Shown here piece by piece: positions 1-5,561 of a stretch of 6,158 nt of DNA. Each line of letters opens with the position of its first letter. Position 1 is the stretch's first letter. The notes beneath the pieces are model-generated. The model worked only from the letters and a program-made list of their open reading frames with translations, had not been told where the DNA came from and made no database searches. The position numbers and the translations under genes were made by a program. The DNA comes from Bacillota bacterium (lineage in GTDB: Bacteria; Bacillota; Limnochordia; Limnochordales; ZCTH02-B6), in contig PKQR01000130.1 of NCBI GenBank assembly GCA_017578085.1, forward strand, positions 1 to 6,158. Reading direction: 5' to 3'.

Positions 1-677
1 TTAAGCCGGTGCATGTATGGCCCCACTTGGTCAGCATCGAGCTCATCGGGGCGCTGACCATCACGCTGCTCTTGTCCTTGATGGCCATTTTCGTGGCGGC
101 GCCCTTTTACCGGATGGCTGACCCGGAATTGACGCCCAACCCGTCCAAGGCGCCGTGGTACTTCCTGGGGCTGCAGGAATTGCTTCTGCACATGCACCCG
201 GCCCTCGCGGGCGTCGTGGTGCCCACCGCGGTGCTGGTGCTCTTGGCCGCGATCCCCTATATCGATCGCAGCAAGAAGGGCACCGGCATCTGGTTCTACA
301 GCAAGAAGGGCGTGCCCATCGCGGTGTTTTCCGCGATCTACACCACGATTTGGAACGTGGGCTTGATCCTGGTCGATGAGTACTTGCCGGCGGGCGGCGC
401 CACCGGCATCGGGCCGTGGCTCAAGATGCACGGCTTTCCCGATGCCTTCGCCGAGATTTTTGTGCCCATCGCCTTCATGACGTTCATCCCGTTCTCTTTG
501 TGGACGATCGTGAAGCGGCGTTGGCAGGCGGACATCCGGGAATGCATGATTGCCATGTATACTTTCTTCCTCGCCTCCTTTATCGTGCTGACCATCATCG
601 GTACAGCGTTCCGGGGTGAGGGCATGGCGCTGGCTTGGCCGTGGGACATTCCATACCCGCCCCATGGCAAAGAGTAA
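1..677 (+). CDS. Cytochrome b C-terminal-domain subunit of a bc-type quinol:cytochrome c reductase (5' partial)
   Basis: Membrane subunit corresponding to the C-terminal half of cytochrome b (subunit IV/PetD-like), which forms part of the quinol-oxidising Qo site. The frame is open to base 1 and residues K-P precede the GTG at 9, so the true start probably lies upstream; at least 224 residues are visible. Counting from GTG 9, five hydrophobic segments lie at about 8-34, 64-84, 101-126, 146-168 and 178-200, more than the three helices of plastid subunit IV. The Qo-site motif reads A-P-W-Y (residues 48-51) rather than PEWY, followed by F-L-G-L-Q-E-L-L, a family hallmark. The C-terminal FRGEG...WPWDIP resembles the FRGPG...WPW ending of menaquinol-type subunits. 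No CxxCH is present, so this is not the fused QcrC form of Bacillus. The Rieske gene follows 21 bases after the stop. The haem-carrying cytochrome b6-like half is expected upstream. Family certain, exact subfamily less so. Confidence 0.9.
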   Translation, partial: KPVHVWPHLVSIELIGALTITLLLSLMAIFVAAPFYRMADPELTPNPSKAPWYFLGLQELLLHMHPALAGVVVPTAVLVLLAAIPYIDRSKKGTGIWFYSKKGVPIAVFSAIYTTIWNVGLILVDEYLPAGGATGIGPWLKMHGFPDAFAEIFVPIAFMTFIPFSLWTIVKRRWQADIRECMIAMYTFFLASFIVLTIIGTAFRGEGMALAWPWDIPYPPHGKE

Positions 678-681
678 GGCG

Positions 682-690
682 AAGAGGTGA
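682..690 (+). promoter_or_regulatory. Ribosome binding site deciding the Rieske start
   Basis: AAGAGGTGA lies 8 bases before ATG 699. The upstream in-frame GTG at 687 lies inside this element, so it is a poor start. GTG 693 would have only about 2-5 bases of spacing and is the main alternative. Confidence 0.6.
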
Positions 691-698
691 ACGTGCCA

Positions 699-1214
699 AT
701 GGCGGAGGCCGAGGGCAAGGAACAGCAGCAGGCGGAAAAGAAGAAGCAAGCGACCATGAGCCGCCGCGGCCTTTTGCGCAACGTGATGTGGGCGTCCGCG
801 GGCATCTTCGCGGCGCAGGCGGCTCTGACCGGTTTGGCCATGTTTTGGCCGCGCAAAGTCGAAGGGTTCGGTACGGTGATCGACGCCGGGCCCATCGAGG
901 AGTACCCGGTCGGTACGGTGACCCGGATCCGGGACGGGCGTTTCTACATCTCGCGGTTGCCCGAAGGGGTATTGGCCCTTTACTGGCGCTGCCCGCACCT
1001 GGGCTGCACGGTGCCGTGGAATGAAAATCAGAAGCTGTTCATCTGCCCGTGCCACGGCTCGGTGTATGAGCCGACGGGGCAGAACATCGCCGGCCCGGCA
1101 CCGCGTCCTCTGGACATCATGCGGGTGGAGATCCGGGGCGGGCGGCTGTTCGTGGACACGGGCGACATCCGCCAGCGGGAGCGCCATCTGCCCGAGCACG
1201 TGACGCCCGTGTAA
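699..1214 (+). CDS. qcrA: Rieske [2Fe-2S] iron-sulfur subunit of the cytochrome bc complex
   Basis: High-potential Rieske protein that takes one electron from quinol at the Qo site and passes it to cytochrome c. With the start at ATG 699 it has 171 residues. After a charged, Q/K/E-rich N-terminus comes a twin-arginine motif S-R-R-G-L-L-R (21-27) and a hydrophobic helix (about 29-50). This fits an uncleaved Tat signal anchor that exports the folded, cluster-loaded domain. The two cluster loops are complete: CPHLGC (C98, H100 ligands, C103 disulfide) and CPCHGS (C116, H119 ligands, C118 disulfide). They are followed by G-P-A-P-R-P-L, the usual Pro loop. Length is normal for bacterial Rieske subunits. 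It sits between the cytochrome b C-terminal subunit and a small membrane protein in one apparent operon. The symbol petC would be equally valid; start choice is discussed under the ribosome binding site. Confidence 0.95.
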   Translation: MAEAEGKEQQQAEKKKQATMSRRGLLRNVMWASAGIFAAQAALTGLAMFWPRKVEGFGTVIDAGPIEEYPVGTVTRIRDGRFYISRLPEGVLALYWRCPHLGCTVPWNENQKLFICPCHGSVYEPTGQNIAGPAPRPLDIMRVEIRGGRLFVDTGDIRQRERHLPEHVTPV

Positions 1215-1220
1215 GGAGGG
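1213..1220 (+). promoter_or_regulatory. Strong ribosome binding site of the 42-residue ORF
   Basis: AAGGAGGG overlaps the last two bases of the Rieske stop codon and stands 7 bases before GTG 1228. It is a near-perfect Shine-Dalgarno sequence and the main reason to believe the small ORF is translated, probably coupled to the Rieske gene. Confidence 0.8.
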
Positions 1221-1227
1221 CTGCAGG

Positions 1228-1356
1228 GTGTATCACGTATCCGACGCGGTCGAGCTTTTGATTGTGTTTGCGGCGTTTTTCCTAACCCTGGCGATCATGT
1301 ACTTTGCGCAGAAGTGGATTGATCGGGACGAAGGGGCCGCGGATGACGAAGACTGA
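1228..1356 (+). CDS. Small single-helix membrane protein in the bc-complex operon (42 aa)
   Basis: I do not recognise this as a named family. The ORF runs from GTG 1228 to TGA 1354-1356 and encodes 42 residues. A short N-terminus (MYHVSDAVE) leads into one hydrophobic segment of about 19-21 residues (roughly 9-28, ending ...LAIMYFAQ). A strongly charged tail follows: K-W-I-D-R-D-E-G and then an acidic end with D-D-E-D. That pattern predicts one transmembrane helix with a C-terminal acidic tail. Support for translation is the excellent ribosome binding site and the tight placement 13 bases after the Rieske stop and 35 bases before the cytochrome c gene. By analogy with one-helix accessory subunits of b6f and bc1 complexes (PetG/L/M/N-like), I infer a small structural or assembly subunit. 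A role in haem or cytochrome maturation cannot be excluded. Confidence 0.75.
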   Translation: MYHVSDAVELLIVFAAFFLTLAIMYFAQKWIDRDEGAADDED

Positions 1357-1391
1357 CGGTTCAGGCCGAGGGTGAAAGGAGTCGTTCCCTT

Positions 1392-2390
1392 GTGAGCGGG
1401 AGAAGGTACATCGTCGTCCTCGTGCTTGTCTGGGCACTCATCCTTACGTGGGGCCTGTACCTGGCCTTCGAAGGCACCCGCATGGCCAGAGCCGAGGAGG
1501 AGCACTATGAGGACCTGGTCCATCGCGGGATGGTCACCTTTGCCGAGAACTGCGTCGTGTGCCACGGGGCCGCAGGCCAGGGCTTCATCGGGCCTCCTCT
1601 CAACCGGGAAGAGCTGCGGGGCCATCCAGCTGAGGACAAGGACATCTTTGAATTTATCGTGCGCACGGTGCGGGACGGGCGTCCGGGGACGACCACACCC
1701 CGCTGGGAGCGGCTCGTGACCGGTGAGTGGGCGTCCTACACGGCTATGCCCGCCTTCGGCTCGGTGCACGGCGGTCCGCTCAACGAGTTGTACTTGCGGG
1801 CCGTAGCGACGTTTATCATGATGGGCGACTGGAGCAAGGTCTCGGCCTACGTCCCGCCGCCGGACATCCCCGCGGACCGCGAGGTGATCATGAGCCGCCT
1901 GCCCGACGCTCCGGGCCTGACGCCGCAGGAGAGCCGCCGGGCCAAGGAGGTCTTTGTGGATCGCGGGTGCATCGCTTGCCACAGCATGAATGGGGTCGGC
2001 GGCAAGGTGGGGCCTGACTTGACCCAGGTGGGCGCCTGGACGCAGCTGACGCCCGTGCAGGAGTGGGAGGCGTTCCTGTACGAGTGGGTCCAGAACCCGC
2101 CGGCGGTCAAGAACCGGGCGCCGGTCTATTGGTCCAACTACGGCGGCCCCCTGCCGTACGCCGCAGCCGGATCGGCCCAGACCCGGACGGCGGGCGCGCA
2201 GGCCGCCCGGGTGCAGACGGGGACCGGCACCAGCGTCGTCGAAGTGGCCCGAGACGACTGGGCGTCGGTGTGGGAGCAGATCCCGCTGCCGAACCCGGTG
2301 CCGCTCAATCCGACGCAAATGCCGCCCATGCCCATGACCGACGAGGAACGCAGGATTCTCGTCCGGTGGCTGGCGCGGCTCGGCCGGTAA
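1392..2390 (+). CDS. Membrane-anchored dihaem cytochrome c subunit of the bc complex
   Basis: Electron acceptor for the Rieske protein, with two c-type haem domains outside the membrane. Start GTG 1392 has AAAGGAG 10 bases upstream and gives 332 residues. Residues 6-26 form an N-terminal hydrophobic helix after R-R, probably an uncleaved anchor. The first haem site is CVVCH (54-58) followed by G-A-A-G-Q-G and a candidate Met ligand in Y-T-A-M-P-A-F-G (M119). The second is CIACH (193-197) with G-x-V-G-P-D-L after it and candidate Met ligands in Q-M-P-P-M-P-M (310-315), ahead of a cytochrome c C-terminal helix D-E-E-R-R-I-L-V-R-W-L. About residues 257-287 are an Ala/Gln/Thr/Gly-rich stretch that looks like an insertion or linker in the second domain. 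Position after the Rieske gene suggests it plays the part of the dihaem PetA of heliobacteria or the cytochrome domain of QcrC. An independent dihaem cytochrome is the alternative. Confidence 0.9.
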   Translation: MSGRRYIVVLVLVWALILTWGLYLAFEGTRMARAEEEHYEDLVHRGMVTFAENCVVCHGAAGQGFIGPPLNREELRGHPAEDKDIFEFIVRTVRDGRPGTTTPRWERLVTGEWASYTAMPAFGSVHGGPLNELYLRAVATFIMMGDWSKVSAYVPPPDIPADREVIMSRLPDAPGLTPQESRRAKEVFVDRGCIACHSMNGVGGKVGPDLTQVGAWTQLTPVQEWEAFLYEWVQNPPAVKNRAPVYWSNYGGPLPYAAAGSAQTRTAGAQAARVQTGTGTSVVEVARDDWASVWEQIPLPNPVPLNPTQMPPMPMTDEERRILVRWLARLGR

Positions 2391-2412
2391 TGGGGAGTAG
2401 GGGGACCGCCCC

Positions 2413-2970
2413 ATGGCTCGGGTAATCCCGCTGCTGGTGGTGGCCTTCATCGTCGGCAGCTTGTTTCGGATGGCCAACGAATTTGGCGTGGGGCTGTTCC
2501 GCATGTTTGGCACCCTCGGGATTGTGGTTATGGGGGTGCTGGCCACAGAGCTACTGACCAGCTGGCAGCTGGAGGGAGCGCTGCGGGAGCTGCAGGCGCT
2601 CCTGAAGGCGCTTCCGGATGGGTGGCAGGTGAAGGGCGCCCGGGGTGACAGCCGCAGCTGGCAGGGATACCTGGTGGGCCACGGGCGCGTTCTGGCGGTG
2701 GTGACGTCGCCCGTGGCCAATTACGCCCGTGGCCGCGGGTTGGTGCGGGCCCTGGAGCGGGCGGCTGCGAAAGCGCGCGCACTAGCCCAAGCCCGTCAGG
2801 ACGGCCAGCCGGCGACACCTTGCGTCTTGCTGCTGCGGCGCCGCGCCGATGAGGAAGCGCGGCGGAGCGTCCCAGGGATGCTGGTGGTGGACCTGGAGGG
2901 GCTCGCGGCGGAGCTTGGCCGGGCGGCGGAGGGCGGCGCGTTTGCACCAGACCCCGCGTCTCTGGTATAA
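2413..2970 (+). CDS. Membrane-anchored protein of unknown function
   Basis: Not confidently recognised. ATG 2413 has AGGGGGA 7 bases upstream, and the gene starts 22 bases after the cytochrome c stop, so it is probably co-transcribed. The 185 residues begin with two hydrophobic segments (about 4-18 and 31-49) joined by a short loop, predicting a hairpin anchor. A soluble domain of about 135 residues follows. It contains G-W-Q-V-K (70-74), a strand-like R-V-L-A-V-V-T-S-P (92-100), a basic Ala-rich helix (110-128), a strand with C-V-L-L-L-R-R-R (137-144) and S-V-P-G-M-L-V-V-D-L (152-161) before a last helix. That alternating order, including the VPG...L pattern near the end, faintly recalls NERD-type nuclease-like folds. 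However, I cannot point to the E-x-K type catalytic residues, so no activity is claimed. Its stop codon lies inside the -10 box of the ferredoxin promoter. Confidence 0.8.
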   Translation: MARVIPLLVVAFIVGSLFRMANEFGVGLFRMFGTLGIVVMGVLATELLTSWQLEGALRELQALLKALPDGWQVKGARGDSRSWQGYLVGHGRVLAVVTSPVANYARGRGLVRALERAAAKARALAQARQDGQPATPCVLLLRRRADEEARRSVPGMLVVDLEGLAAELGRAAEGGAFAPDPASLV

Positions 2971-2971
2971 T
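2942..2971 (+). promoter_or_regulatory. Promoter for the ferredoxin gene, extended -10 type
   Basis: A perfect TATAAT at 2966-2971 is preceded by TG plus one base (2963-2965), an extended -10. A partial -35 TTGCAC (2942-2947) stands 18 bases upstream. The predicted start of transcription is near 2978, giving a leader of about 38 bases before TTG 3016. The element overlaps the end of the preceding ORF, whose TAA is 2968-2970. Confidence 0.65.
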
Positions 2972-3000
2972 GGCCACAAGTGCGGGAGCTCGGGTCCCTT

Positions 3001-3008
3001 AGGGAGGG
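3001..3008 (+). promoter_or_regulatory. Ribosome binding site deciding the ferredoxin start
   Basis: AGGGAGGG ends 7 bases before TTG 3016. The longer in-frame start GTG 2980 would lie almost at the predicted transcription start with no binding site, and GTG 3010 is only one base from this element. Confidence 0.65.
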
Positions 3009-3015
3009 CGTGACG

Positions 3016-3450
3016 TTGGCGCATTTCATTACGGATGCGTGCATCGGCTGTACCGCCTGCGTGAAAGTGTGCCCGGTGAACTGCATTACGGGCGAGCGCA
3101 AGCAGCGGCACGTGATTAACCCTGAGTTGTGCATTGACTGCCACGCGTGCAGCTACGCTTGCCCGGCGGAATGCATCGAGGACCAGTACGGCAACTTGCT
3201 GCCGCGCATCGCTGGTCGCTCCAAGTGGCCCAAGCCCGTGGTGGACCCGATTCACTGCACGGGGTGCTCGTTCTGCGTGGACATTTGCCCCTTCGACTGC
3301 TTAGCCATTCCTGGCGGCGCCTTCCACGGTATCGCGGAGCTGGTGGATCCCAAGAGCTGCGTCGGTTGCAAGCTGTGTGAGAGCGTCTGCGCGAAGAACG
3401 CCATCGTAGTGGTGCCGCCGGATCAAGCCGAGAAGGCCTTCGCAGCGTAA
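3016..3450 (+). CDS. Four-cluster [4Fe-4S] ferredoxin
   Basis: Low-potential electron carrier, probably cytoplasmic, since no signal peptide or membrane helix is visible. From TTG 3016 it has 144 residues, starting MAHFITDACIGC. Four complete C-x2-C-x2-C-x3-C motifs supply 16 ligands: C9/12/15/19, C39/42/45/49, C81/84/87/91 and C115/118/121/125. They form two dicluster halves joined by a linker (about 54-80). The first three motifs end in CPxxC, giving non-ligand cysteines at 23, 53 and 95, while the fourth ends CAKNA. The first half carries an 18-residue spacer between its motifs. The gene is monocistronic, between its own promoter and an intrinsic terminator. The domain layout resembles RnfB-like and polyferredoxin electron-transfer modules, but the partner enzyme is not in view. 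Family certain, physiological role unknown. Confidence 0.93.
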   Translation: MAHFITDACIGCTACVKVCPVNCITGERKQRHVINPELCIDCHACSYACPAECIEDQYGNLLPRIAGRSKWPKPVVDPIHCTGCSFCVDICPFDCLAIPGGAFHGIAELVDPKSCVGCKLCESVCAKNAIVVVPPDQAEKAFAA

Positions 3451-3471
3451 AGGCCTCCCCGGGCCAAACAT

Positions 3472-3504
3472 CCCCCTCCCCGGTTTGGCCGGGGAGGGGG
3501 TTTT
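3472..3504 (+). terminator. Intrinsic terminator after the ferredoxin gene
   Basis: A perfect 12-bp stem pairs 3472-3483 with 3489-3500 around a 5-base loop TTTGG, followed by TTTT (3501-3504). It begins 21 bases after the ferredoxin stop. The U-run is short but the stem is very GC-rich. An overlapping upstream segment can form a competing hairpin. Confidence 0.85.
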
Positions 3505-3542
3505 CGCATTTTCCGGATCGATCGCTGAGAGGAGGCAAGGCC

Positions 3543-4154
3543 TTGTCCACGGGACACAACGTCATGACCCGAGCCGCGGCGTGGGAGCTCCTGACCCAGT
3601 ACACCAAGAGCGAAAGCCTGTTGCGCCACGCCCTGGCGGTGGAGGCGGCCATGCGGGCCTATGCCCGGCGCTTCGGCGAAGACGAGGAGCGGTGGGGGAT
3701 CACCGGTCTGCTGCACGATTTTGACTACGAGCGCTGGCCGAACCCGCCGGACCACCCGCTGAAGGGTGCCGCCATCCTGGAGGAGCTGGGCTACCCCGAG
3801 GACGTCATTTACGCCATCAAGAGCCACGCGGATTACCTCAACCTCGAGCGGCGCGACCTGATGTCCAAGACGCTGTACGCGGTGGATGAGATGTCCGGCT
3901 TCGTGATGGCGGTGGCTCTGGTGCGTCCCAACAAGAGCATTCACGAAGTGGAAGTCCAGTCCGTTAAGAAGAAGATGAAAGATAAAGCGTTCGCGAAAGG
4001 CGTGCACCGCGACCAACTTGTCAGGAGCGCCGCCGAGCTGGGGGTGGACCTGGACGACCACATCCAGATGGTCATCGATGCCCTGCGCTCCATCGCACCC
4101 GCGCTGGGCTTGGATGGGCAGCGCCAGGTCCAGGGTGCGGGCGCAGTGTCCTGA
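3543..4154 (+). CDS. HD-domain (HDIG-type) metal-dependent phosphohydrolase
   Basis: Predicted cytoplasmic HD-superfamily hydrolase of unknown substrate; family members cleave phosphate esters, often of nucleotides. Start TTG 3543 has AGAGGAGG 7 bases upstream and yields 203 residues; ATG 3564 is a less likely alternative. The metal-site pattern is intact: H29 in L-L-R-H-A-L-A-V-E, the H58-D59 pair in G-L-L-H-D-F-D-Y, H71 in D-H-P-L-K-G-A, H95 in I-K-S-H-A-D-Y, and D115 in A-V-D-E-M-S-G. The helix layout after H95 fits the compact, stand-alone HDIG proteins common in Firmicutes. A basic patch K-K-K-M-K-D-K lies at 142-148. The gene follows a terminator; I see no clear -35/-10 in the 38 bases between them, so transcription may be readthrough or from an unrecognised promoter. 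moeA starts 19 bases downstream, so the two are probably one operon. Confidence 0.9.
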   Translation: MSTGHNVMTRAAAWELLTQYTKSESLLRHALAVEAAMRAYARRFGEDEERWGITGLLHDFDYERWPNPPDHPLKGAAILEELGYPEDVIYAIKSHADYLNLERRDLMSKTLYAVDEMSGFVMAVALVRPNKSIHEVEVQSVKKKMKDKAFAKGVHRDQLVRSAAELGVDLDDHIQMVIDALRSIAPALGLDGQRQVQGAGAVS

Positions 4155-4159
4155 CCCGC

Positions 4160-4165
4160 GGGAGG
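4160..4165 (+). promoter_or_regulatory. Ribosome binding site deciding the moeA start
   Basis: GGGAGG lies 8 bases before GTG 4174. The other in-frame GTG at 4168 is only 2 bases away. The long in-frame extension upstream to 4018 overlaps the HD gene and reads as low-complexity Trp/Ser/Thr-rich sequence, so it is not coding. Confidence 0.65.
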
Positions 4166-4173
4166 CGGTGGCC

Positions 4174-5451
4174 GTGCGCGACGCCGCGAAGCCCTTTGAC
4201 GCGAAGAACCTGTCGACGGTGGCTGGTGCCTTGCGGCGTTTCCTGGACGCCCTGCCTCCGTACCGTCCGCCTGAGGAGCAGGTGACGCTCCTGGAAGCCG
4301 GCGGGCGAGTGCTCGCGCGGGAAGTGCGGGCCGAGGCGGATGTTCCGGCCTTTGCCCGCGCGACCATGGACGGCTGGGCGGTGCGGGCGGCCGACACGAG
4401 CCCTGTTGAGCCGGGCATTGCGCCGGTGCTCACGGTGCGCGGGCAGGTGCGCATGGGCGAAGCGCCCTCTGTAAACGTCGGACCCGGTGAAGCGGTCTGG
4501 ATCCCGACCGGCGGCATGTTGCCCGCGGGGGCCGACGCCGTGCTGCCGGTGGAGAGCAGCGAACCCGCCGGCGGTGCCGGTGATGGGGGACTCCCCGCGG
4601 CCGTTAAAGTCTTGGCTCCGGTGCGCCCAGGGGAAAACGTGCTGCCGGCCGGCGCGGACGTCGCGGCCGGGCGGGTCGTGCTGCGTTCCGGCCACCGGCT
4701 GCGGCCCCAGGATGTAGGCGCTTTGGCGGCCGTCGGGTGCACCGCGCCGTGGGTGTTCCGCCGGCCGGTGGTGGCCATCATTTCCAGCGGCGACGAACTG
4801 GTCTCACCCGATCGGCAGCCCGGGCCCGGCCAAATCCGGGACGCCAACGCGTACTCCCTGGCCAACGCGGTGCGCAACGACGGCGGGGTCCCGCGCCTCA
4901 TGGGCATCGTGCCCGACGATCCGGAGCGTCTTCGGGCTGCGGTGGAGAAGGCCCTGGCCAACGACATGGTGATCATTTCCGGCGGCAGCTCGGTGGGCCG
5001 GGACGATATGGTCGCGGACATCTTGTCCCAACTGGGTCTGCCCGGCGTGCTGGTGCACGGGGTGCGCATGGCCCCGGGGAAACCGACGATCCTGGCCCTC
5101 ATCGGCGACCGGGTGGTCTGCGGGCTGCCCGGCAATCCGGTGTCGGCGCTGGTCACCTACGAGCTGTTTGTGCGCCCCGCGCTTCGCTGGCGCATGGGAT
5201 GCGTGCCTTTGGAAACCTGGCAGCCGACGGTCCGGGCGCGGTTGGGAGCGCCCCTGACGGCGCCGCCGGGCCGGGAGCTTTACGCCCGGGTACGCCTGGT
5301 GGTGGCCGGTGGGGAACTGGTCGCCCAGCCGGTGCCCGGCGGATCCGGGCAACTGTCGTCCCTGGTGCAGGCCGACGGGCTGGTAGTCGTGCCCCTCGAG
5401 CGGGGGAGCCTGCCTGCGGGGGAAATTGTGGACGTGCGCTTGTTCGGGTAA
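4174..5451 (+). CDS. moeA: Molybdopterin molybdenumtransferase MoeA
   Basis: Inserts molybdate into adenylylated molybdopterin, the last step of basic molybdenum cofactor synthesis, in the cytoplasm. From GTG 4174 it has 425 residues, normal for the family. Domain order is visible: an N-terminal helix and the T-M-D-G-W-A-V motif (64-70); the lasso-like domain with P-T-G-G-M-L-P-A-G-A-D-A-V (111-123) and R-P-G-E-N-V (151-156); the MPT-binding MogA-like core with I-S-S-G-D-E-L (203-209), D-A-N-A-Y (223-227), S-G-G-S-S-V-G (269-275), M-A-P-G-K-P (299-304) and G-L-P-G-N-P-V-S-A (317-325); then the C-terminal beta domain (about 350-425). No truncation or missing key motif is seen, and no fused C-terminal substrate-binding domain. 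No other cofactor gene (mogA, moaA, moaC, mobA) is in the window; the only operon partner is the HD hydrolase. Confidence 0.96.
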   Translation: MRDAAKPFDAKNLSTVAGALRRFLDALPPYRPPEEQVTLLEAGGRVLAREVRAEADVPAFARATMDGWAVRAADTSPVEPGIAPVLTVRGQVRMGEAPSVNVGPGEAVWIPTGGMLPAGADAVLPVESSEPAGGAGDGGLPAAVKVLAPVRPGENVLPAGADVAAGRVVLRSGHRLRPQDVGALAAVGCTAPWVFRRPVVAIISSGDELVSPDRQPGPGQIRDANAYSLANAVRNDGGVPRLMGIVPDDPERLRAAVEKALANDMVIISGGSSVGRDDMVADILSQLGLPGVLVHGVRMAPGKPTILALIGDRVVCGLPGNPVSALVTYELFVRPALRWRMGCVPLETWQPTVRARLGAPLTAPPGRELYARVRLVVAGGELVAQPVPGGSGQLSSLVQADGLVVVPLERGSLPAGEIVDVRLFG

Positions 5452-5470
5452 GCCAACTTCCCGGTTGCTT

Positions 5471-5476
5471 TATAAT
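5471..5476 (+). promoter_or_regulatory. Isolated TATAAT box upstream of a short ORF
   Basis: A perfect TATAAT hexamer occurs 20 bases after the moeA stop, in a locally AT-rich stretch. No acceptable -35 hexamer stands 16-19 bases before it and no TGn extension precedes it, so this is only a candidate second promoter for the downstream gene or for the short ORF at 5491. Confidence 0.25.
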
Positions 5477-5532
5477 TGAGTGAGGTTTCCATGGACCAGT
5501 GTGCCGCCCCGCCCGATAGCGCCTTGCGGCCG

Positions 5533-5561
5533 TTGCTCGCCTTTCCGGGACGATGTATAAT
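5533..5561 (+). promoter_or_regulatory. Promoter of the carbamoyltransferase gene
   Basis: TTGCTC (5533-5538) and a perfect TATAAT (5556-5561) are separated by the optimal 17 bases. Predicted transcription start is near 5568, giving a leader of about 25 bases before GTG 5594. The -10 box lies inside an ARG-box-like operator. Confidence 0.7.

Noticed and set aside
2391..2412. Small GC hairpin (GGGG-ACCG-CCCC, 2401-2412) before the membrane protein gene as a translational switch
   Set aside because: Only four base pairs in a G-rich spacer. It overlaps the ribosome binding site but is too short to claim regulation.
1233..2720. Long minus-strand open frame (495 codons) opposite the small protein, cytochrome c and the membrane protein
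   Set aside because: It lies opposite three well-supported genes. Its translation is Arg/Pro/His-rich with no recognisable domain, as expected for antisense frames in GC-rich DNA.
2980..3015. Longer ferredoxin start at GTG 2980
   Set aside because: It would begin within about two bases of the predicted transcription start, without a ribosome binding site. TTG 3016 has a strong one, and the sequence from there begins as ferredoxins do.
4018..4173. N-terminal extension of MoeA by 52 residues
   Set aside because: It overlaps the HD gene in another frame, has a Trp/Ser/Thr-rich non-family sequence, and lacks a ribosome binding site. GTG 4174 has one and gives the usual length.
3423..5156. Long minus-strand open frame (577 codons) opposite the HD and moeA genes
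   Set aside because: The translation is Ser/Thr/Pro/Arg-rich and low in complexity, while the opposite strand carries complete HD and MoeA motifs.
5452..5532. Intrinsic terminator expected after moeA
   Set aside because: I searched this stretch for a GC stem followed by a T-run and found none. Transcription from moeA may run into the next gene or stop by another route.
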